Below are positions 7,909 to 14,737 of a stretch of DNA of 38,881 nucleotides, one piece after another. The stretch's first letter is position 1; each line of letters opens with the position of its first letter. The notes below the pieces were generated by a model, which worked only from the letters and a program-made list of their open reading frames with translations, was not told the origin of the DNA and made no database searches. Source of the stretch: a virus; IMG/VR virus record IMGVR_UViG_3300044608_001059, positions 1-38,881 of that record, one strand, 5' to 3'. The position numbers and the translations under genes are program-made.

Positions 7909-9719
7909 CCGGCCGCCATCCCCGCCGCACCAGCGGTCGCCACGGCGGTCGTAATCTGCGCCTGCTTGGCCTCCTCAACGGCCTTCGCGGCGTCCGCCTC
8001 AAGCTGCGTAACCTGGGCATTCGCCCCACGCGCCTGCAACTCCTGCTGCGCCTTCGCCACGGCCTGCATCTCGGGGGAATCCCCGCCCGAGAGATTCTCC
8101 TTGAGCGCCTTCTTGTTCCGCAGGTTGCTGGCGTCGAGGTACACGTCGGGCGGGAAGATCACCCCCGCCTGTGCCAGCGTCACCAGTTCCGCGAACTGCT
8201 CCTGCTGAAGCACCGTCACGTCCGGCATCTCGTCCAGCACGATATCCACGTCCAGCTTCGTCACGTCGTTGCGCTTCGCCATGACCTTGGTGGGCGTCAG
8301 GCGGGCAATCTCGGCCAGCTGCGGCAGGACCGGCATACCGTTCTGCTGCGCGATCTGCACAAGCTCTTGGGCCGTGATGCCCTTGTTCAGCGCCACGAAC
8401 TTGGGCGCGCCCTCGTCGTCGCGAATCCGCACCCACGTCTCGTCGGTCCAGAACTGCTTGATGCGGTGCCAGACCTTGCGATAGGCCGTCTTCTGGAAGT
8501 GCCGCAGCTTGTCGAACAGCCTGCCCACCTCCAGCGCATCGGACTGCCGGTCCAACTGCTTGGCGCGGCCAGACTGCGAGCTGCTGGTGTTCGTCGGGGC
8601 CTTCGGGCCGGTGATCGACAGGGCCTCGGTCGCCTGCTGCAACAGCGCCGCGTGACCGGCCGACAGGTCGAGGTTCTGGTTAATCGCCAGTTCCATGCCA
8701 GGCATCTTCTCGATCACATAGTCGGGCTTTGCAATCTCCTGCCGGAGCTTCTGCACGTCGGCCACGGCACCGTCATCCAGCACCACCCCGCGAGTGTTCA
8801 GCAGGTGCAGCGACTTGCTGCGGCGGTGGTTGATCTCGTCCTGAAGGCTCTCAAACCGCCGGACAACGCCGTACCGCCGGTTTTCCTTGTCCACGAAGGC
8901 CGACACCCACGCATACGGGTGTTCCGGCTCGCCGTCCTCGTCCAGATACGGGCTCGGCTTCGGCTCCTCCAAGAACCCGTCCTTGACGAACACGCACCGC
9001 AGCCACTGGCCCTTGTGCCGGTAATACTGCTCGATCACCCGCACGCGCTTGCGGTGGTGGTCGAAGTGCGGCACCTCCTGCGGGCGGTCGTCGTCAGACT
9101 CGGCCATTCCACCCGAGGAGAACCGCGACGAGGCCAGATCCCACAGATCCTCCTTGTCGCCCCACTTCGCCCGCGCGTCGTCAATGTCCATCCACGCGAA
9201 CGTGCCGAGGAAGCGCGCATCCCCGAAGTCCGCCTCGGAACTGTAGGGATCCCAGTAACACCGCTCCCAGCGGTTGCGGCGGATCACCACGTCCATGCCG
9301 TCGCCGGCCTTCTTGACGATGATCTCGGCGCCGCCCATGCCCTCGATGAACACGTTTTCGGCCACGTCCGACCGGATCTTGGGGAAGTCCTGGTCGTCGC
9401 CCACATACCGCAGGGCGTCCGTGATGGCCTCGGCGTCCTGCTCGTGGGTCGGTGTGCGGGGATACGCTTTCGGGTCCGTCCGCGACGCGACCTCAAGGCC
9501 CACCATGTAGTCGATCTTGTCCTTGATCTTGTTATCGACAATCGGCGCCTGCTTGCGCTTCCGCAGCGTCGAGATTTCCTCGTCCGTCCACTGGTAGCCG
9601 TCGTAGTAATCCCGCGCCCGCAGGGATTCCTCCCGTGCGGTAATCGTGGCATCCCACCATGCGTCGAAGTTCGCGACGACGCGCGACAGGATGTCGTCGG
9701 TTTTCGCTACGTCCGCCAA
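7905..9719 (-). CDS. Portal protein, P22-type
   Basis: A 604-residue protein forming the dodecameric ring through which DNA enters and leaves the head. The N-terminal region has R-A-R-D-Y-Y-D-G-Y-Q-W-T and a K-I-D-Y-M-V-G-L-E stretch that P22-like portals share. The middle carries long helices and the R-Y-G-V-V-R-R-F segment, and the C-terminus has an Ala/Gln-rich helix (about residues 550-600) like a barrel. The TTG start at 9719 overlaps the terminase stop and has GAGGGCGA upstream. Its place after the large terminase is standard. Confidence 0.9.
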   Translation of the reverse strand: MADVAKTDDILSRVVANFDAWWDATITAREESLRARDYYDGYQWTDEEISTLRKRKQAPIVDNKIKDKIDYMVGLEVASRTDPKAYPRTPTHEQDAEAITDALRYVGDDQDFPKIRSDVAENVFIEGMGGAEIIVKKAGDGMDVVIRRNRWERCYWDPYSSEADFGDARFLGTFAWMDIDDARAKWGDKEDLWDLASSRFSSGGMAESDDDRPQEVPHFDHHRKRVRVIEQYYRHKGQWLRCVFVKDGFLEEPKPSPYLDEDGEPEHPYAWVSAFVDKENRRYGVVRRFESLQDEINHRRSKSLHLLNTRGVVLDDGAVADVQKLRQEIAKPDYVIEKMPGMELAINQNLDLSAGHAALLQQATEALSITGPKAPTNTSSSQSGRAKQLDRQSDALEVGRLFDKLRHFQKTAYRKVWHRIKQFWTDETWVRIRDDEGAPKFVALNKGITAQELVQIAQQNGMPVLPQLAEIARLTPTKVMAKRNDVTKLDVDIVLDEMPDVTVLQQEQFAELVTLAQAGVIFPPDVYLDASNLRNKKALKENLSGGDSPEMQAVAKAQQELQARGANAQVTQLEADAAKAVEEAKQAQITTAVATAGAAGMAAG

Positions 9720-11185
9720 GAGTCGCCCTCGGTGTCTTCAAACGCCCGGTCCCAGCGGTCCCGCTGCACCTTGGGCTTTGCCACAACCCCCAGCGCGGGG
9801 TGCGCCTGGTCAATCGCCCGCGCCATCAGTCCGCACATGTCCACGGCGTCGTCGTATTTCGCGGCGGGGAATCCCAGAAACTGCGCCAGTAAGCGATCCC
9901 CGTAGTCGTTTGCCGGCAAACCCACGCGACCCATACTCGCCATCGCTCTCAAGCTGGAAGCCCGCGCTACCTTGTCCCCAATGGTCGGCAGCCAGTCCAC
10001 CAAGCCCCCGGGAATCCTCCGCTCCCGGCGTATCCGCGTAATCAGGCCCTCCGAGGCTCTCCTCGGCATTCCCGCCTCGCCGAACTCGGCCAAGGGGCGG
10101 TGCCGGGCCACGAGGGCCATGTATTGCTCGACCCACTGGACTTGATCCTGCTGGCCGTACCAACCGTCGATGCCGAGATACAGCCGCGTCTCGCCCCGTT
10201 CGGTGGCGACGCCGTGAATCCCTAGCTCCGTGAAGTCCCCGCCGCCCTCGGTGAAGGCAAAGTCCGACGTGAGGTATTTCTTCACCGCCGGCACTTCGTC
10301 CAGCCGGTAGCGCCAGAACCACTCGCGCTGAAAGAATGTGCCTTCAGCCGGCAGGGGGCGCTGCTCGTACAGGGCCGACCAATACAGCGGCGGCGTCACC
10401 GCCCGCACTCGGTCATAGAACGCTTGGTCAAACCGCTCCGGCCACAGCGGCTCGCCGCTCACCGGAAGCTCTACCACCGTCCACTTGTCGCCCGAGTCCT
10501 GACTGGCCAGCAATCGCCCGGCCAAATCGTCCTCGTGCATCCGGTGCTGAATCAGGATCACCCGGGCGCCGGGATGAAGCCGGTTGTACGCGGTGCCCTG
10601 GTACCAGTCCCACACCCGATCACGGGCCGTCTCGGACTGCGCGTCCATCATCGACGCGAACGGGTCGTCAATAATCAGCCGGTCGGCGCCGCGGCCCATG
10701 ATCGCGCCGCCAATGCCAACAGCGAAGTAACCGCCGCCTGCGTTGGTCAGCCACTTGCCCTTGGCCGTCGAGTCCTCGGCCAGCCGGGTATCGAAAAGCG
10801 CCTGATACTCCGGGCTGTCGATGATGTTCCGCACCTCGCGGCCGTGATCCTCGGCCAGCGGGACGGTGGACGAGGCCGATATCACGCTGAGTCGCGGGTC
10901 GCGACCCAACGCATAGGCCGGGTACCGCTGGCTTGCCAGCATGGATTTGCCGTGACGCGGGCAGACCAGCAGCATTAGCCGGTCAACCTCCCCACGCTCT
11001 ACCCGGTCAAGCTGATCGGATATGACCCGATGCACCCTGCCGACTTGGTAACGCGGGGTTACCGCCTCAGTGAACCGGAGAAGGCTCCTCCGCGCTTCCC
11101 TGCGCCTCAGCAGCTCCGAGGCTGCGTCCTGTGGCGATATCTGCAAGCTCGGCGTCGCTGAGCTGTCGAGCGTCAACGTATTCAA
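9707..11185 (-). CDS. Terminase large subunit
   Basis: A 492-residue ATPase/nuclease that pumps and cuts DNA into the prohead. A Walker A variant CPRHGKS lies at residues 75-81 and Walker B LIIDD at 170-174, followed by a Q-H-R-M-H-E-D-D-L segment that is common in this family. The nuclease half begins near D308 (TSDFAFTEGGGD) and ends with the acidic KYDDAVD. The start is TTG at 11185 with AGAGG upstream; an in-frame stop just before it rules out a longer form. This start makes the gene overlap the small subunit by 119 bases. Confidence 0.93.
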   Translation of the reverse strand: MNTLTLDSSATPSLQISPQDAASELLRRREARRSLLRFTEAVTPRYQVGRVHRVISDQLDRVERGEVDRLMLLVCPRHGKSMLASQRYPAYALGRDPRLSVISASSTVPLAEDHGREVRNIIDSPEYQALFDTRLAEDSTAKGKWLTNAGGGYFAVGIGGAIMGRGADRLIIDDPFASMMDAQSETARDRVWDWYQGTAYNRLHPGARVILIQHRMHEDDLAGRLLASQDSGDKWTVVELPVSGEPLWPERFDQAFYDRVRAVTPPLYWSALYEQRPLPAEGTFFQREWFWRYRLDEVPAVKKYLTSDFAFTEGGGDFTELGIHGVATERGETRLYLGIDGWYGQQDQVQWVEQYMALVARHRPLAEFGEAGMPRRASEGLITRIRRERRIPGGLVDWLPTIGDKVARASSLRAMASMGRVGLPANDYGDRLLAQFLGFPAAKYDDAVDMCGLMARAIDQAHPALGVVAKPKVQRDRWDRAFEDTEGDSWRT

Positions 11186-11369
11186 CCGTTGCCTCTAACT
11201 GTGTCGGGGCCAGACGGGAATACAGGCGGTAAAACTCCGTCTTGTTGCCCTCGGCCCACTTGGCCATCGCGGCCGTCCCGCCAAGCCGGGTGAACACCGC
11301 GACGATGTTCTCCTTGACGCTGGCGGTTAACTTGTTCTTCGCCCCTGGCGGGCGTCCTGCGCGAGCCAT
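11067..11369 (-). CDS. Terminase small subunit-like protein
   Basis: A 100-residue protein starting two bases after the HNH gene stop. It has a basic N-terminus (GRPPGAKNKLT) as in many DNA-binding small terminase subunits, then helices through residues 15-70 that would form the oligomer, and an acidic end. It recognises the packaging site and hands DNA to the large subunit, whose gene overlaps its 3' end in another frame. The family call rests on the G-R-P-P-G-x-K-N-K motif, size and position. Confidence 0.8.
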   Translation of the reverse strand: MARAGRPPGAKNKLTASVKENIVAVFTRLGGTAAMAKWAEGNKTEFYRLYSRLAPTQLEATVEYVDARQLSDAELADIATGRSLGAAEAQGSAEEPSPVH

Positions 11370-11370
11370 A

Positions 11371-11889
11371 CTAAATACCCGCCGAAACCTGTTTTTCTTC
11401 GGGTTTTGAGTAGAACTCACCGAAGTAGCGCGGCCCCGCCTCATCGCGATATGCAAGGGCTTCCGCAAGGGACGGGAACCCCCAGCGAGAAACGCCCTTG
11501 CCGCGCACCTTGAACCGGACTTCCCACCCCTGTCCGTGCCGACGGATGTTGCGGTATCCGCTGGTGTTGCGCGGCTCAGGCCGGATGCGGTTGGCGCCGT
11601 TCTGCGACTTGTCAGCAGGCCGCAGGTTGGCCAGTCGGTTGTCGGCTTTGTCGCCGTTGACGTGGTCGATCAGCCCCGCCGGCCACTCGCCATAAACGTA
11701 GAGCCACGCCAGGCGATGCGCCTTGTAAACCCGACAGTCAATGCAGAGGTCGATGTATCCGCGCTTACTCAGCGTGCCGGCAACGGCCCCGACGCGGATT
11801 TTCCGTCTTGGCGCCGCCCACCGGAATATCCCGGTATCAGCGTCGTAAGAAACAATTTCCCGCAGTCGGGCCGCGGTCAGTTCGCTCAT
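11371..11889 (-). CDS. HNH endonuclease with AP2-type DNA-binding end
   Basis: A 172-residue protein. The HNH core has the H-R-L-A-W segment (H58) and I-D-H-V-N-G-D with D75, H76, N78, D80 and N84 to N88, as in HNH_3 homing enzymes. The C-terminal part (about residues 100-160, SGYRNIRRHGQGWEVRFKV) reads as an AP2 domain. Such stand-alone enzymes usually spread by cutting gene copies that lack them. The ATG overlaps the upstream stop (ATGA). It sits between the first late gene and the terminase pair, where HNH enzymes that aid packaging also occur, so a packaging role is an alternative. Confidence 0.85.
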   Translation of the reverse strand: MSELTAARLREIVSYDADTGIFRWAAPRRKIRVGAVAGTLSKRGYIDLCIDCRVYKAHRLAWLYVYGEWPAGLIDHVNGDKADNRLANLRPADKSQNGANRIRPEPRNTSGYRNIRRHGQGWEVRFKVRGKGVSRWGFPSLAEALAYRDEAGPRYFGEFYSKPEEKQVSAGI

Positions 11890-12200
11890 ACCAGCCCGTA
11901 CAGGTTCTCGACGCGGTAAACGTGCTGCGTCGTCTGCTGGGTCGCAAGCCCTTCGTCCGTCAGGACGACCAGGCTCCGGTCCTCGTAAGCGTTGGTATCG
12001 TCGCGAATGGCGTTCTCGGCCGCCGTGATCGGGATTGTCGTCACGGCGGTCGGCGTCAGGGTCGTCCACGCCTTGATCGGTTGCAGCGTCGTCAGGCAGT
12101 CAACACGGTACTTGAGCGTCGTCGGGGTGACGATGGAACCATCATCGCCCCTGACGGCGGCGGAAATCTCGACGGCGGTTTTTTCCTTGACGATCTGCAT
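11886..12200 (-). CDS. Conserved-type phage protein of unknown role, first late gene
   Basis: A 104-residue protein with regular beta strands and a T-T-L-Q-P-I-K-A-W segment. It may be an immunoglobulin-like structural protein. The ATG at 12200 is preferred over a GTG at 12215 because the latter adds five residues with no ribosome site; neither start has a strong one. It is the first gene after the candidate late regulator and so may be the first late gene. No family is recognised. Confidence 0.6.
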   Translation of the reverse strand: MQIVKEKTAVEISAAVRGDDGSIVTPTTLKYRVDCLTTLQPIKAWTTLTPTAVTTIPITAAENAIRDDTNAYEDRSLVVLTDEGLATQQTTQHVYRVENLYGLV

Positions 12201-12223
12201 TGGCTGAACGCACACGCTTGCAC

Positions 12224-12239
12224 GCTAGTCCACCCTAGC
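12224..12239 (-). promoter_or_regulatory. Palindrome and extended -10-like site at start of late operon
   Basis: GCTAG and CTAGC (12224-12228 and 12235-12239) form an inverted repeat with a 6-base gap, overlapping the stop of the candidate late regulator. On the - strand it contains TGCTAGGGT, an extended -10-like match, and the same TAGGGT hexamer lies at the leftward promoter near 17961. Transcription starting near 12224 would begin about 24 bases before the first late ATG. No good -35 is visible, so the call is tentative. Confidence 0.3.
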
Positions 12240-12641
12240 AAAATCCTCATACCCCGATTGGGAACTTTGGGAACTTTGGGAATTGTCCCCGTCGTCAATG
12301 CGCGCGGCGAGGTATCCATGCGACTGGTCGATGAGGCGATACAGGGTGGACTTGGTGACGCCCAGGGCGTTGGCCTTGGCTTCGTAGGGTAGGGAACTGC
12401 GGTACATGACCGCCACGACGTTCCGGTGCTGCTCGGGCAGACTCAGGAAGGCTCGGTGGAACGCCGCAATGGCGCGTGGCATGAGCTTTACGGGCACTCG
12501 GGCAAGCTGCTGCTTGATCGCGGCCCCGACGCTGCCCTCCTCCCGAATCCGGGCCATCAGGGAGGCTTTGGGCCACCCGGTATCCTCACGGGCGAACCAC
12601 CGCCCCCACTCCTTGCCCCGCAGGTGTACCCACTGGATCAC
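12225..12641 (-). CDS. Sigma-region-4-like DNA-binding protein, candidate late regulator (Q-type)
   Basis: A 138-residue protein whose residues 65-112 form a helix-turn-helix like sigma factor region 4: L-S-L-P-E-Q-H-R-N-V-V, a G-V-T-K-S-T-L-Y-R recognition helix and a following Leu-rich helix. Phage antiterminators and late activators of this type sit right before the late operon, as this gene does. It starts at GTG 12641, overlapping the upstream stop (GTGA). Its C-terminus is a Ser/Gln repeat encoded by a 9-base tandem repeat. Whether it works by antitermination or as an activator cannot be told. Confidence 0.65.
   Translation of the reverse strand: MIQWVHLRGKEWGRWFAREDTGWPKASLMARIREEGSVGAAIKQQLARVPVKLMPRAIAAFHRAFLSLPEQHRNVVAVMYRSSLPYEAKANALGVTKSTLYRLIDQSHGYLAARIDDGDNSQSSQSSQSGYEDFARVD
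12260..12286. repeat. Three-copy 9-bp tandem repeat inside late-regulator gene
   Basis: The unit GGGAACTTT occurs twice in full (12260-12268, 12269-12277) and a third time changed (12278-12286). In the - strand gene it encodes Q-S-S repeats. Length in multiples of three keeps the frame, so copy number could vary without harm. Confidence 0.85.
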
Positions 12642-12775
12642 AGTTGCAGCACCGCGCCGTCGCCCATGTCGAGGACGTAGCGCATATCGGTGGGGTCGAG
12701 GGCCAGCACCTGGGTTGGGGTATCAAAGGTCGAGGTGGGCCAGAGTCGCAGGATGTAGCGAATCACACGTTCCAT
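12638..12775 (-). CDS. Small protein of unknown role
   Basis: A 45-residue ORF with an ATG that overlaps the end of the YbcO-like gene and a stop that overlaps the GTG of the next gene (GTGA). GGAGGG lies about 6 bases upstream. It starts with a basic amphipathic segment (MERVIRYILRLW) and ends D-M-G-D-G-A-V-L-Q-L. The two overlaps and the ribosome site support it as real. Function unknown. Confidence 0.65.
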   Translation of the reverse strand: MERVIRYILRLWPTSTFDTPTQVLALDPTDMRYVLDMGDGAVLQL

Positions 12776-13050
12776 GTGGAACCCTCCGGGTTGCGTAAAA
12801 CGATTATGCCGCGTTCGCGGTAGACGATCTGCTGTTGGCCGAGGGCGCGGAATTTTGTTTTCCAGTCGCCCTTGCCCTCGCGGTCAACGTAGTCGTGGCA
12901 GCTATGGCACAGCCAGACGCCCCAGGGCCAGTCTGCGGCCTTTATGCCGCGTCCGAAATGCCCGGCGATGTTCAGGTGCGCCAGCACGGTGGTGCCCTCG
13001 GCCCCGCACAGGATGCAGGGCTTGCCGTTAGCCAGCTTGCGGAGATTCAC
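12763..13050 (-). CDS. YbcO-like (DUF1364) putative nuclease
   Basis: A 95-residue protein from GTG 13050. It matches the small lambdoid nuclease family represented by E. coli YbcO (about 96 residues): an N-terminal N-L-R-K-L-A-N-G-K-P-C, C12 and C15, T-T-V-L-A-H-L-N-I-A-G with H25, H31, and a C-H-S-C-H cluster with C48, C51 and H52. These Cys and His residues likely bind a metal in an HNH-like fold. The family is tied to recombination or DNA processing in phage early operons. It overlaps its neighbours on both sides. Confidence 0.85.
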   Translation of the reverse strand: MNLRKLANGKPCILCGAEGTTVLAHLNIAGHFGRGIKAADWPWGVWLCHSCHDYVDREGKGDWKTKFRALGQQQIVYRERGIIVLRNPEGSTWNV

Positions 13051-13249
13051 GGGGGACGAACTCAAGGCACCAGTCGTCGGCGGACACCTCCAAAAAAGCG
13101 GCAACGTCAGCGTGCGGCATCACTTGCCATTCGTCGTCGTGAGGAAGTAACCCCAAAGCAATCGGGCGCGGGGCATAACGGCGGCACAGCCCCATGCCTA
13201 TGGGGAACGACTCCTCAAACGCCGCGCAGTTCTCGCATTTACGATCCAC
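13028..13249 (-). CDS. Small Cys-rich, probable zinc-binding protein
   Basis: A 73-residue protein from GTG 13249, overlapping the upstream gene. It has C-x2-C (C5, C8), then G-L-C-R-R-Y-A-P (C22), and D-D-W-C (C61). The spacing fits a small zinc site. The + strand operon carries a protein with the same order of motifs (21009-21275). The common pattern C-x2-C, G-x-C-R-R, x-W-C suggests one family. Role unknown. Confidence 0.7.
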   Translation of the reverse strand: MDRKCENCAAFEESFPIGMGLCRRYAPRPIALGLLPHDDEWQVMPHADVAAFLEVSADDWCLEFVPRESPQAG

Positions 13250-13475
13250 TGCCGCCCTCCCCCGACTTCAGCAGCGACCCACGCGACGCCACCTGACCGG
13301 CGCACTCGATGACCATGCCCGTGGTGTTGGCGTCCACGAACCATCCCCATTCCTCGGGGGTCATTTCGAACTGCACCCAATAAACGGGGCCTTTCTTGCT
13401 GGCCCGAAACTGGGGGCGCGGATACCGCAGGGTGAAAAAAAACTGACCGTCGCTATCCAGTGGATTCGGCGTCAT
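13239..13475 (-). CDS. Small phage protein of unknown role
   Basis: A 78-residue protein, ATG overlapping the stop of the upstream gene (ATGA). The middle has aromatic strand segments (V-Y-W-V-Q-F-E and E-E-W-G-W-F-V-D-A) and the C-terminus is Ser/Gly-rich. Genes with this look are common beside YbcO-like nucleases in proteobacterial phages, but no function is known to me. Confidence 0.65.
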   Translation of the reverse strand: MTPNPLDSDGQFFFTLRYPRPQFRASKKGPVYWVQFEMTPEEWGWFVDANTTGMVIECAGQVASRGSLLKSGEGGSGS

Positions 13476-13681
13476 TCCTTGCCCTCGCTTTTACGGATGA
13501 TCCTTTGGTGTGCCAGTGCCAGCAGCCACGTCGTTTCGGCGTTGTCCTGCGTTGCGGCTGCCATCGTGAACTGGCCGTCTGTGGTCTGGCCGAGAATTAC
13601 GACCGTGGCCCACGGAATTCTTTTCGCCCGCCGCAGCAGGTCAGCGGGAACGCTGTCGGGGAACTGTTCGATTTCACCCAC
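13472..13681 (-). CDS. Small phage protein of unknown role
   Basis: A 69-residue protein from a GTG that overlaps the upstream tiny membrane gene. The pattern A-T-V-V-I-L-G-Q-T-T-D-G-Q-F followed by T-W-L-L-A-L-A-H-Q-R is seen in many small accessory proteins of proteobacterial phages. No motif gives an activity. Confidence 0.65.
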   Translation of the reverse strand: MGEIEQFPDSVPADLLRRAKRIPWATVVILGQTTDGQFTMAAATQDNAETTWLLALAHQRIIRKSEGKE

Positions 13682-13745
13682 GCGTCACCGCCCACGCCAT
13701 GGCGGCCAGCCATAGCAGAATTGCGATACTGGCGATGGCGCACAT
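13674..13745 (-). CDS. Tiny membrane protein, 23 residues
   Basis: A 23-residue ORF that is nearly all one transmembrane helix (about residues 3-20) with a basic end (TRG). The ATG is joined to the previous stop as TGATG and its own stop overlaps the next GTG. The two couplings support translation. Function unknown. Confidence 0.55.
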   Translation of the reverse strand: MCAIASIAILLWLAAMAWAVTRG

Positions 13746-13825
13746 CAGCGGGTGTGCCACGCCCACGCCGCGATGCACAGGCTCACGACGGTGATGCCCA
13801 GCAGAACCATGTCGCCGGCGCTCAT
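13745..13825 (-). CDS. Tiny membrane protein, 26 residues
   Basis: A 26-residue ORF with one transmembrane helix (about residues 6-22) and an end WHTR. Its ATG overlaps the stop of the HTH-like protein gene (ATGA), and its stop shares a base with the next tiny membrane gene. Two membrane micro-genes in tandem are unusual. Function unknown. Confidence 0.55.
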   Translation of the reverse strand: MSAGDMVLLGITVVSLCIAAWAWHTR

Positions 13826-13995
13826 GGCGCGCTCGGCACGTCAGTCCCCAGCAGGTCCGCAATGGCCTGCTCGTGGGTCATGCCACGCTGCCGGCGCTTG
13901 CGGTAGGACGTGTGGTTGATGCCCAGCTTTTCGAGGATCACTTCCAGGGATTCCGTGCCGTACTTCGGCGGGCGGCCCTTGCGCTTTTCGGTCAT
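13822..13995 (-). CDS. Small basic helix-turn-helix-like protein
   Basis: A 57-residue protein with GAGGAA about 5 bases before the ATG. It begins with K-R-K-G-R-P-P-K-Y-G, an AT-hook-like basic stretch, then a short helix-turn-helix pattern (V-I-L-E-K-L-G-I-N-H-T-S-Y-R-K-R). It probably binds DNA. Target unknown. It follows the PP-loop gene by ten bases. Confidence 0.65.
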   Translation of the reverse strand: MTEKRKGRPPKYGTESLEVILEKLGINHTSYRKRRQRGMTHEQAIADLLGTDVPSAP

Positions 13996-14005
13996 TTCCA
14001 GTTCC

Positions 14006-14737
14006 TCAGGTAAAACACATTCCGGTTTCGCACTCGTCGGCGAACAGGTCGTGCTGCTCGTCGAGCTTTACAGACGCCAGTGGCTCGCACGAACGGTGGA
14101 ACCACACGGCGCGGTCGCGCTGCTGGATTTCTGCCTCTAGGGCCACGGCTTTGGCGAAATCGTCGGCAGGCATCGCCCGCCATTCAGCGTCGGACTTGTA
14201 CGGGCACATCCAGCACGACGACCTGGGCGGCGTGGGCCAGCCCATTCGCTCGACCAGTGCCACGCAATCGGCCCGGCTCATGCGCCGCTCGATGAGCGGG
14301 TAACGGTGGGGGTATGGCGGCTGCGGCACCCGGCACCGCTGCATTTCGTCGGTCGAGAAGCCAATCCACATATCTGCCGAAGCAATGCCGCGCTCGCGCA
14401 GCCAGCGATGGACTGGGCGGGTTTTCCATTCCTGCGAACAGTATTTCGGCAGCATCCCTCGCCCGTGCTGCGACGTGAACATCGGCATAATCACCGTGGA
14501 CTCGTCCGCTCCAGTCCACAGGTCAACCGTCGCATAGCTGTGCGGGATGCGGTGGATCTCCACAATGCCGCGCAGGGCTGGGGCGACGACGGACTCCAGG
14601 TACGCCCACGTCTGACTGCCCTCTCGCGAGGTATCCGCAATCACGGCCACATCGGGGGCGGGAAGGTCGCCGCGCACGATCAGCGCCGCAATTGCCGCCG
14701 ACTGGGTGCCGCCGCCGTATGACCAGACGTTGGTCAT
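14006..14737 (-). CDS. PAPS-reductase-like PP-loop protein
   Basis: A 243-residue protein from ATG 14737, overlapping the nuclease-like gene (ATGA). The PP-loop is Y-G-G-G-T-Q-S (residues 7-13), which binds ATP or an adenylated substrate. C100 in C-S-Q-E-W-K-T-R-P and a C-W-M-C pair (C175, C178) match the Cys cluster of the phage branch of this family. True PAPS reductases make sulfite, but phage members more often sit with DNA-handling genes and relatives such as DndC load sulfur onto DNA. No dnd partner genes are present, so the substrate is open. Confidence 0.8.
   Translation of the reverse strand: MTNVWSYGGGTQSAAIAALIVRGDLPAPDVAVIADTSREGSQTWAYLESVVAPALRGIVEIHRIPHSYATVDLWTGADESTVIMPMFTSQHGRGMLPKYCSQEWKTRPVHRWLRERGIASADMWIGFSTDEMQRCRVPQPPYPHRYPLIERRMSRADCVALVERMGWPTPPRSSCWMCPYKSDAEWRAMPADDFAKAVALEAEIQQRDRAVWFHRSCEPLASVKLDEQHDLFADECETGMCFT

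Noticed and set aside
8367-9905. Long + strand open frame of 512 codons opposite portal and terminase
   Set aside because: Composition typical of an antisense frame of GC-rich genes; it spans the junction of two real genes and matches no family.
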